Assembly (NCBI GenBank): GCA_963576725.1
Contig: OY755252.1
Span: forward strand, 51,609,059-51,673,058
Direction: 5' to 3'
DNA from: Azorinus chamasolen
Taxonomy: Eukaryota; Mollusca; Bivalvia; Cardiida; Solecurtidae
Length of the DNA: 64,000 nucleotides
Shown here one piece after another: positions 38,601-50,600 of this stretch; the first letter of the stretch is position 1, and the number at the start of each line of letters is the position of its first letter. Under the pieces are notes generated by a model. That model had not been told where the DNA came from. It did no database searches and saw nothing but the letters and a program-made list of their open reading frames with translations. The position numbers were made by a program, and so were the translations under genes.

Positions 38601-41600
38601 CATACTAAGCAACAATTATTGTTGTCTACAAAATTAGAAGCCTCTCTTAAACCTCTTCTCCATAAGTACACCTTTTGACACCATTGCAAACAGAGAAGAC
38701 CGAGAGCAGATGGCTCCTGTAGGAGCCGTCTCATCTGGTTATGCTCTGTTTGCTTATACATGTATGTTCATATGTAACAAAAAATCTAATTGATATCTAT
38801 GATGTCATCATTTGTTTACTCAAATATTCACGGAGTAAGGGGTTAACAAATACAGGCAGAGTGTCCAACAGTTTGGATCCTGATTAGACGTATTATCTGC
38901 ATCCAGACTCTATGCGCGAGTTATAACAATTGTTTTAATAGAGGGCCATGATGGTCCTAAATTGCTCGCCTGGTTACTATAGACTTATGCATACACTGTA
39001 TGAACAATATCTGTAAATGACCATTAGTTAATGCAACATACCAAATATCAAAGGTCTAGGCCTTACGTCTCAGAGAAGAATTTTAAAGATTTTCCTAAGA
39101 AAAACTGATAAGCCCCGGAGCGGGGCCATTTTTTCTCCGGGGGTCACAATTTGAACAATTTTTGTAGAGGACCATTAGATGATGCTACATACCAAATATC
39201 AAAGATCTAGGCCTTACAGTTTCAGAGAAGAAGATTTTTAAAGATTTTCCTATGAAAAAGTGATAAGCCCCGGGGCGGGGCCATTTTTGGTCCGGGGGTC
39301 AATCTTTGTAGAGGACCATCAGATGATGCTACATACCAAATATCAAAGCCCTAGGCTTTGTGGTTTCAGAGAAGAAATGTTTAAGTAAATTGTTGATAAT
39401 GCACGTACGCACGACGACGGACACCAGACACTGCCCACTCATAATAGAGCTATTCCTGGAAATGACATTTTTGAACTTTGGAACAATACATGAATCAGCA
39501 CTAAAAGCCTCAATTGAGAAAATACAGTCCAAAATTTATTACAAAACAGTTAAATTATACACCATTATCAAAGCATACCCAATATTATTTTGGGCTGGTT
39601 AGAAAGTGAATACTTTACCTATTTGCACTCTAACACTAATGTATATATTTGCAATGGCTATAAAATTATTGCCAACATTAAAGTTGGGTGCAAACCAATC
39701 AACCAACAGACAGACAAAGCAACAATATGCCCCCACCCTCTATTTTTTTTAAGAGAAATGGTAATAAATATTTTCATCGACAATATTACAACATTGCAAA
39801 CGACATTATTCAGGGTGCAAAAAATTAAATAATTTAAGTCTATGTCTATACTTGTTTGTTTAACCCTTTCCCGCATTCAATTTTCATGTCAGAAATTATG
39901 ACATCATGAATATTTATTAGCTGAAGTTTTATAATGTAAACTTTTCAAGGATTTCTTTTTGCTTTGACAAAAGCTGTAGAATTAGATCTATAAATGTTTT
40001 GCTTTTATATATTTCAGACCCTGATCAGAGGGCTCCTATAGGAGCTGTCTGTTCAGGGTCTAATCTGTTGGCAAATGTGTAAAAGGACTTTTAAATGAAG
40101 GAATGGGTTAACCTACTGGTGAATTTATGTCACATTTTGCAAACAGAAGAGACATCCAGTAAGTCAGGACCTCACCAGGATCAAAACTAGTGGCCACTTT
40201 GAACACATTTCTGACAAGAACTGTGAGGGCTGTATTTCTACTATTAACCCTTGAATATTCATGTATGATATAATGATGTCATGAATATTTATAACAGCAC
40301 TATGAACCAGAGAATTATAAATCATGACAGAAACTGTAGAATCAGATCATTGCATTGTATAGGCAAACAGAGCAGACCCCAACCAGAGGCTCCCACAGGA
40401 GCCATCTGATCTGGTTCTACTATTTTGGCAAAGGCCTAAATAGGCAATATATATGGAGTAAATGGTTAAAGCAAATAACACTAATTGCTGATGACACTTT
40501 TTATTGGAGCGCTGAAGCTTAGGCAGGACTAACAATAAACCCTCTCTACAAAGACTACAGAAGACAATTTCTCGCTTCTCAGTCGTGCTAGATAAGCTGA
40601 GTTACTAAAAATAGCCGTACTAGAAATCCTTATCTGGAACACCCCGTGACTAGTGTATTCATACGCGCGATTGGGTAAAATCAATACAAGGGAAGGACTT
40701 CTTACAGAATTATACCAACATTTCTATAGGCAATAACCTTATGAATTGAAATTAATATAAGTAATTAGCACGAATATGAAATTCTATTTATCATATAAAC
40801 ACTTTAAAAGCCTATTTAATTAACCGAAGACGTTGTTTTGTAGTCACTCAGTCATTTATATTTACGCCAAAACTTAACGTTTGTGGTTGTCATAACAAAT
40901 GACGTAATTAGAGGGTTAATACACGTTTTTTCGGGCAATAACATCTGCAGTGTCCCGAGGGACTGTTGTTGGTCCGAGCCCGAAGGGCGAGGGCAACAAC
41001 ATTCCCGAGGGACACTGCAGATGTTATTGCCCGAAAACAAACGTGTATGAACGCTATTCTTGCATAAAACCAATTTTCTGCTCTCCTGCATCAATTTAAT
41101 TCTTTAAAATACAAGCAAAACAACGGCAGCAAAACTATACACTTCTTTGACACTTCGTCGATTTATGCTGTTTCCGGGCCACTGTTTTCTTTTCGACGTC
41201 AATTCATGAGTGTATCAAATACCGTTTACACGGAATTTCATTCAATATGTCTATCACTAAAAACAGTTCATTGTCGGTGCTCCTGGAAATACTCACACCC
41301 CGGCGTTCACCTAGCTTAGGCCAAAACGCTGTAGCACTCGCGTCCATTGTTTACCTTAGGCCAGTAATAGGTATGATTAAAACCGGCCAACAACAGCGCG
41401 TGAGCACGAGAATCGCCTTGTTAATACATGGTCTAGCGGGACTACAACAGCACGTTTTATGCAAGAATTTGGTGTCACGCCTAAAGTTATGCTGCGGTCT
41501 GTTGCTATTAGATATGGAAGTCGTATTACGCAATGTAAAGTAGTACTTCACAAAATTCGTTAATTTTCTTGGTTTTAGGGCGTATTTCAGCGAGAAAAAT

Positions 41601-44600
41601 AATCAAGCATGGGATTTGTTAAAGCCGGGGGGGTTCTATACCCTCGGTTGGTCTGTTCCTATCGGAAACTCGCTAAAGCTCGTTTGCGACTGGAACAGAC
41701 CAACCTCGGGTATAGAAACCCCCCGTCTTTAACAAAACCCATGCTTGATTCTATTAATCTGGCTCTGTAAGCCTTTACTTCATAAATACGCTTTACTATA
41801 CCTTCTGCAAACATAGTAGACCCATACAAGCCTTCTGATCAGGGTCTCCTCCATAGGCTTATGATATACATGTACGGTACATGTAATATAGATTCTGCCA
41901 CGGTAAATAATTCCTGTGTCCATGTGCTATCATAAAAATTAATCTAATCAATATTCATTGTGCCATTATTTCTTGAATATTCTTGGTTTAAAAAAAGGTT
42001 AACACTTTCCCTCATGAATATGTATGTTAGAAATAATGACACTAGGAGAATTAGACTGAATTTTATATAATGATGCATATAATACACACAACAGTGGCTG
42101 CCCTAGGAGAAATTGTAGAACAGATACTGAAAGAAGACCCACAGACCAGTCCCTGATCAGATGGCTCTTACTAATTACAAAGGTTTGGAAAGGAGTTTAT
42201 ATCTGGTGAAGGGTTAAGGTATGGTATTCTCCCTAATAAATGCCCCAACAATAATAAATAGCCCCTTTCTTCTTCTGAGTAGAGGGAATCAATAAAACAA
42301 CCCAAACCCTATAAAATATCCATTAAATAAATATAGGATCTTTAAAATACAGGTGGTAGCTCAATGCAGACTGAAAGCAATGCAGATACATCTCATAAGA
42401 GCTTTCTGCATTGCTTTCATTCTCCATTAAACAACCACCTGTACAAAATGCAAGAAGCTTCCCTAGAAATAAGTAATGCCACTGGAGGCATTTATTTAGA
42501 GATTACCCATGCAGAATGAAAATTATGTACAGGAGCTGTCTGCTTTGCTTTCATTCTGCTTTAAGCTGTCACTTGATTTTAACTCTACTCCATAATATAC
42601 ACATTTTCACTCTTTTGCAAACAGAACAGACCCAGATAAGAAAGCTTCTATAGGAGCCATCTGTCCAGGGTATGCTCGGGTTGCTTATGTTGCTATACAT
42701 AGAAGTGATTCTGCAGTTTCTGCAATGGCCAAACAATCCTCTGTTCTTATGCTATCAAAAGAGGAAGTTAATTAATATTCACACATTCTTTCATATAAAT
42801 ACATTTTCTTTAAACCTTTGCAAACAGAGTAGATCCAGATCAGACAGCTCCTACAGCTCCTACAGGAGCCATCTGATCAGCGTCTGCTTCGTTATCCCTA
42901 TGAATTTATAATAGATCCGACTACAGTTTCTTTCAGTACCATAATATCCTGCATACATATGCCAAATAAAAATTCAGTTGATAAAAATTCATGATTTCTT
43001 ATATGAATATTCAACAGGGAAAAGGGATACTTCTTACATGAATATTCATGAGGTAACGGGTTAAGGGCATTGATCATTCTATGTTATTAAGTTGTTATAG
43101 AGAAGCTCTACAATATATCTGTCTTCATGCAAGCATATCTATCATTCCTATTCCACCAGATGTACCATGATAAACAATAGAGCACAAAGAGAGTTCCTGG
43201 ACAAAGACACATCTGACAGTGTACAAAACACTCGACACCTAGATCAGCTTTAGAATGAGGCATATGATCAGGGTCTTCAGTGTTTGTAGCTGTAGTAGGA
43301 AGAATACGGATTATGAAGGTGCACACAATAACCCAATTTGGGTCTATTCTGTTTGCACATATCCATATCATCTATGAGAAGCCTTTTCACAAGGGAGGCA
43401 ATTGCAAAGAAAAGAATACTTGAAAAAAAAATCAAATTTTCCATAAATTATACACTCATTACTTTTGTCACCATGGCAATCCTGATGAAAATTTTAAAAA
43501 ACAGGATGAAAACAAATACAAGTAAAATGAAAAAGCCAAATACAGGTCAACCAGCAAGTGCCAACAAAACTAAATCAGTACCTGGCATACGGAGGTCTTA
43601 ATCTGCAGAGAAATAAAGTCTCATTCTTATAGTGTTATCTGAAGTTCTACTATTCAAGTACAATAAAACCTCTGTGTTCATCTTTAAGGCAGGTGGTAGT
43701 TTAATGCAAGATGAGTTGTCTAGAGCTTTCTGCATTACTTTTATTCTGCATTAAACAACTACCTGCTTTAAAAGGCCCATGTTTTTGGATTCTACCAACA
43801 AATTTGCAATTTTATTTTTACCATTCTGCCAACCATATGCCCCAGGGAGAAGGGAGTGGATACCCATTAAAACAGTTTAGGATAAAGATGAACTGCCAAG
43901 CATATTTGTGTCTCATCAGGATCATAACTGTTTGTCACTTTCGTTACATTTTAGGAAAAGAAAACTAGAATTGTTTTGAGACAAAAACTGATGTCTCCCC
44001 CAGCGTGTGGACACATAAGTCACATACATCTGCAAATTTTTAGACAAGTCTCGTTCAACCAGACGCTTGCTACGAGAGATAACTAATTCTTATAGAGTAT
44101 TTCAGACGAACAAAGCCGAGTGTTCCGATTATTAATTAATTCAACTCCCGTTGATTTTTTTTACGAAACAGCACGGGGTGAAGCGATGTTATTAATGTTA
44201 ACATCCACAACTAAATGAAATGTCGACAAATAGAAAATTAGGCAAACTAAAATCCATAAGTTTAAGGTTATAAGCTACGTCTAACAAATTTTGGGTTTAT
44301 TGTGAAGAGTCCGTTGAACAGACCAGTGCAAGCTACACTGAAATTCGGTCACAGCTGTGAATGGTCTTTTTCGTTATCACTTATACAAGTAAAGAATCGA
44401 TGCATTTTATAAAACTATGCGTTGTACAGGTTGAACTCAGAATTACTGCCTACATACGTGTATACTGTTGGACCTGGTGTTATTTGAGCGTAGTTTCAAT
44501 ACTTACACAGCGGCACTTCTAATTGCCGGGGCACACGGAGTCGCGAGACATCAACAATGGAGGTGTGATAAATTGACTTCAAAGTGTCTGCGGTGCATGC

Positions 44601-47600
44601 TCGGGTTTGGCAGGTAATTTAATGAAGCAATTGATTGAAAGGACTGAGAAACATGCTCGAAAAATCGGATTATCGAGACTCGGATTACACTGCACGTAGT
44701 TGTATTAAAGTAATAGATGTCATGTCCAGACCATACGAATTTCCTTGGATTATACCGTATATTCGGAAAATCGCTCCTCGGATTATCGCCATTTTACTGT
44801 ATATGGAAATGGGATAAACAGTTTAGATCCATACTTGGCATCGCCTGCAAAGGTCTACACAAATTGTTCCATAATGTCAAAAAGGTTATTAGCTTAGTAT
44901 TTTCAAGGGAGCTTGTTGCTTCAATCAGATATACATAATGTCAGTCATTTATGTAAAAAATAATGACATCATGAATATCAATTAGCTGAATTTTCATGAC
45001 ATATGAACACAGTAATGATTTGTCATAACAGAAACTGTACAATCATTTTCTATGTCATTACACAGGCAGACAGAGCAGACACTTATCCAACCACTCTTAA
45101 CAGATCCATCTGATCTGGGTCTACTTGTCTGCAAGGGACATTGATAGCGTTTATATGAAGGAAAGGGTAAATGCACCTTGTTATGATATAAGAGTCCCCA
45201 TACAATTTAAAACAAATTCTACTGAGATTTGAAAGGCAAAATCCTTGACAAAAAGTAGGTTTTTTCACAGTTATTTCACAATCTGATATGTCCATTTTTT
45301 GTGAGATCATGCCAGACAGAACAACAAACTATGTTCAAAATTTAAAATGCAACAGTGTTGGAAAAATTCTACACATTTATACTATGTAATCATTGTTGAA
45401 TAATTTATACAAGCAAACTGCAAGCAGACTAGACGAACAACCATAAAAGCCCCCATAAGACTGAGATAATTCAATTATACATACACGGGTGCAATTAAGT
45501 ACATGTACAAGCCTGGATAAGGAATACAATAACTACAAACGACTTTATCATCCTAAGCATCAGCCAAACAAACTTGGGCAAATAGTGCAAACCCAGATCA
45601 AACTGTTTCTTCATTGTCTGACACTCAACTAGTATAAAAATGATGCAGAACAGGCGTACACATTTACAAGGAGATGAAAAAAGGCAACAGAGTGTCCTAA
45701 GTAAAACTCTAAAGTCAGGATTGAATTTAGACCGTTTTAGGCAGGCAGATGACTGTTAACTGCAAGGTGGAAGAAATTGGCTTTGGTTGTTTCCTGCATG
45801 ATTTTCACCCTGAATTAAGCTGCCACCTGTCTTAACATTTACTCCTTAAAATGCTTTTGCAAAAAGGGTAAAATCTGATCAGGATCTGAACTGTTTGCTT
45901 ATGGCATTATATACATTGTAGATCTAAATCTAGTTTCTGCAATGGCCATACATTCTCCTGTTCATATGCCACTACAAAAATACAACAACTTTATACCAAC
46001 ACATACATTAGTTCTTACATGAATATTCATGGAGTAAAGGTTTAAAGTAGACATTTATATAAATTTGAATATCCCATTTAGAGAGGTTTTGCTGTTTTTA
46101 GGGTTACTATCGTAATGTAAGTCTGTCATGAAAAATTCACAAGGCTAAATTTATCCTTTTGAATGTGGAATGGTTGTCCATCATTGTTCAAAGGCAGAAT
46201 CCATTCAGCTGGACTGGGTGAAGTTTACAAGAGGATTTCAAATGACAAACAGTGCAGACCCTGATCAGATGGTTCTCTAGGAGCTCTCTGATCTGGGTCT
46301 TCACCGTTTGTAAATGCCTGTGCACCTGTTTCCCACATTCAAAAGGTTAGAGACATCTTAGCGCACCATTCTGTTAAAAACACATCGACAGGCTTATGTT
46401 AGAGAAAGGAAAATCAATCACAAAACAACTTATGTCACAGAAATTAAGTTCTCTGGTAGCCAGCTTGGAGAAATAACACTATCTTAATGTATATGTATCT
46501 ACTAAATATAGCTCCAAATACAAATCAGGAAAATTAATTTGAACACAGAGTACCTTTTGTCTGAAAAACTGTTATCTATTTAAATCCTAGAATAGCCCTC
46601 TCCCATTCATTTCTTGAAAAAGTGTATGAATGTCAAACAGTTTGGCTCCTGCAGGACCTCGAGTTACTACATTTCTCACTGGGATACAAACTGTTTGGAT
46701 ACAAATTTCTCCATTTCTCACTGAGGTTCAAATTTCCACTGTTTTTTTTACACATTACCCCCCCCCCCCCCAGATCTAGGTATATACTATCAACAGCCCC
46801 AGGCAGATCTAGGTATATACTATCAACAGCCCAAGTCAGATCTAGGTATATACTATCAACAGTCCCAGTCAGATCTAGGTCTATACTATCAACAGTCCCA
46901 TCAGATCTGGGTCTATACTATCAACAGCCCCAGTCAGATCTTGGTATATACTATCAACAGTCCTAGTCAGATCTAGGTATATACTATCAACAGTCCCAGT
47001 CAGATCTAGGTATATACTATCAACAGTCCCAGTCAGATCTAGGTATATACTATCAACAGTCCCAGTCAGATCTAGGTATATACTATCAACAGTCCTAGTC
47101 AGATCTAGGTATATACTATCAACAGTCCCAGTCAGATCTAGGTATATACTATCAACAGCCCCAGTCAGATCTAGGTATATACTATCAACAGTCCTAGTCA
47201 GATCTAGGTATATACTATCAACAGTCCCAGTCAGATCTAGGTATATACCATCAACAGCCCCAGTCAGATCTAGGTATATACTATCAACAGTCCCAGTCAG
47301 ATCTAGGTATATACTATCAACAGTCCCAGTCAGAACAGGGTCTATACTATCAACAGTCCCAGTCAGATCTGGGTCTATAATATCAACAGTCCCAGTCAGA
47401 TCTGAGTCTATACCATCAACAGTCCCAGTCAGATCTGAGTCTATAACAGCCCAAGTCAGATCTTGGTATAAACTATCAACAGTCCCAGTCAGATCTAGGT
47501 CTAATACTATACTATCAACAGCCCAAGTCAGATCTGAGTATATACCATTAACAGTCCCAGTCAGATCAGGGTCTATACCATCAACAGTCCCAGTCAGATC

Positions 47601-50600
47601 TGGGTCTATACTATCAACAGTCCCAGTCAGATCTAGGTATATACTATCAACCAGGGTTGCCACAAACCAGAGGAAACAAAATTCCCTGACAATTCCCTGA
47701 CATTTCCCTGACATAATTTCAAATTTCTCTGACACATTTCATCGCAAAATTTGGTCTATCTGTCATAATTTCTGTAATACGTAATGGATTTTTTAAAATA
47801 TATAACATCCATTCTCATGTTTTCAAAATTCCCTGACAATTCCCTGACATTTGCCTATATTTTTCAAAATTCCCTGACAGTTCTCAAATTCCCTGACAAT
47901 TCCCTGACCTTGAACAAATTTAAATTTCCCTGACTTTTCCCTGACACGTGGCAACCCTGTCAACAGTCCCAGTCAGATCTGGGTATATACCATCAACAGT
48001 CTCAGTCAGATCTGGGTCTATACTATCAACAGTCCCAGTCAGATCTAGGTATATACTATCAACAGTCCTAGTCAGATCTAGGTATATACTATCAACAGTC
48101 CCAGTCAGATCTAGGTATATACCATCAACAGCCCCAGTCAGATCTAGGTATATACTATCAACAGTCCCAGTCAGATCTAGGTATATACTATCAACAGTCC
48201 CAGTCAGAACAGGGTCTATACTATCAACAGTCCCAGTCAGATCTGGGTCTATAATATCAACAGTCCCAGTCAGATCTGAGTCTATACCATCAACAGTCCC
48301 AGTCAGATCTGAGTCTATAACAGCCCAAGTCAGATCTTGGTATAAACTATCAACAGTCCCAGTCAGATCTAGGTCTAATACTATACTATCAACAGCCCAA
48401 GTCAGATCTGAGTATATACCATTAACAGTCCCAGTCAGATCAGGGTCTATACCATCAACAGTCCCAGTCAGATCTGGGTCTATACTATCAACAGTCCCAG
48501 TCAGATCTAGGTATATACTATCAACCAGGGTTGCCACAAACCAGAGGAAACAAAATTCCCTGACAATTCCCTGACATTTCCCTGACATAATTTCAAATTT
48601 CTCTGACACATTTCATCGCAAAATTTGGTCTATCTGTCATAATTTCTGTAATACGTAATGGATTTTTTAAAATATATAACATCCATTCTCATGTTTTCAA
48701 AATTCCCTGACAATTCCCTGACATTTGCCTATATTTTTCAAAATTCCCTGACAGTTCTCAAATTCCCTGACAATTCCCTGACCTTGAACAAATTTAAATT
48801 TCCCTGACTTTTCCCTGACACGTGGCAACCCTGTCAACAGTCCCAGTCAGATCTGGGTATATACCATCAACAGTCTCAGTCAGATCTGGGTCTATACTAT
48901 CAACAGTCCCAGTCAGATCTGAGTATATACTATCATCAGTCCCAGTCAGATCTAGGTATATACTATCAACAGTCCCAGTCAGATCCAGGTATATACCATC
49001 AACAGCCCCAGTCAGATCTGGGTATATACTATCAACAGTCCCAGTCAGATCTGGGTATATACTATCAACAGTCCCAGTCAGATCTGGGTCTATACTATCA
49101 ACAGTCCCAGTCAGATCTAGGTATATACTATCAACAGTTCCAGTCAGATCTGGGTATATATACTATCAACAGTCCCAGTCAGATCTGGGTCTATACTATC
49201 AACAGTCCCAGTCAGATCTAGGTATATACTATCAACAGTCCCAGTCAGATCTGAGTATATACTATTAACAGTCCCAGTCAGATCTAGGTATAACTATTAA
49301 CAGTCCCAGTCAGATCTGAGTATATACTATTAACAGTCCTAGTCAGATCTGGGTCTATACTATCAACAGTCCCAGTCAGATCTGAGTCTATACTTTCAAC
49401 AGTCCCAGTCAGATCTAGGTATATACTATCAACAGTCCCAGTCAGATCTGGGTCTATACCATCAACAGTCCCAGTCAGATCTGGGTCTATACTATCAACA
49501 GTCCCAGTCAGATCTAGGTCTATACTATCAACATTCCCAGTCAGATCTGAGTATATACTATCAACAGTCCCAGTCAGATCTGGGTATATACCATCAACAG
49601 TCCCAGTCAGATCTGGGTCTATATTATCAACAGTCACAGTCAGATCTGGGTCTATACCATCAATCGTCCCAGTCAAATCTAGGTATATACTATCAGCTGC
49701 CCTTGAAGGAACAGTTTGATCAGGTTCCACACTATTTACAACTATGTCACTCTTATTCTTCAAAGTTATTAAATTGGTGCCAACCACACTTATCCAGCTT
49801 TATAAACACATGAAGGGAGAGCAGATTTGGTGTCCTAATACATATAGGGGTAAGTTGGGTAGAAGCAAGCCATCTGATCTGTGTCTGCTCTGTTTACTTA
49901 TGACATGATATAGATAGATCTGATTCTACAATTTTCGTCAAAGCAAAATATTGAGTTGAAATTTTTACAGTTTAAAATTTGGCTGATAAATATTTATGAT
50001 GTCATTATTTCTTAAATGAATATTGAACAGGTAAAGAGTAAATTTCCTCTCACATTATAAAGTGTACTTTCAAACAGTTTAAAAAATCTTGATGAGAGGA
50101 TGACTGTTACTGTGTTATTCTGTATCTCATCTGGATCCAAATTGTCTGAAAAGGCACTCGGAGAACTGCCCAATGCAGCAAGCCCTACGAGCTGTTTTCT
50201 AGTCACTATGGCAGCCTCCAAACCCAATCCCTCATTACAAAGTGCTCAACCAAATCTCTGACAGAAAACTAGAGTGTTCCATGGAACATGTAAATGGCCA
50301 TTAAAAGCATGACAAAAAAGCATGACAGACAGACAAGCGGAAAGGTTGACAGATGAGAATCAAGCAACAGCTTCATGTAACCCTGCTAAAGCACATAGGT
50401 GACACAAACTAGTTTGATTCTGACTGATGAGGACAGCTCCAACAGGAACTGCTGTCTGGTCTGAGTCTACTCTGTTTGTAGAAACAAGGCAGGAGTATCA
50501 AGTGAAGGATTAACCCTTATCCTGTTCTATGTTTTTTCCCAATTTGCAATACCTACTGAATAGTAATGGACAAAATAGTTTTCAGTCATTGACAAAATAG

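Larger units (their letters stand above)
46771..49695. repeat. 33-bp minisatellite with two embedded MITEs
   Basis: Unit 'cagtcagatctaggtatata' plus 'ctatcaacagtcc', in three blocks (46771-47651, 47960-48525, 48834-49695), about 70 units. Because 33 is a multiple of three it stays open on both strands, giving ORFs such as 46881-47735 and 47948-48574. These are not credible proteins. Confidence 0.92.

Noticed and set aside
46881..47735. 284-codon minus-strand ORF of 11-residue repeats ([11 protein letters not shown])
   Set aside because: It is the translation of a 33-bp minisatellite, is open on the opposite strand too, and runs into a MITE at its start.
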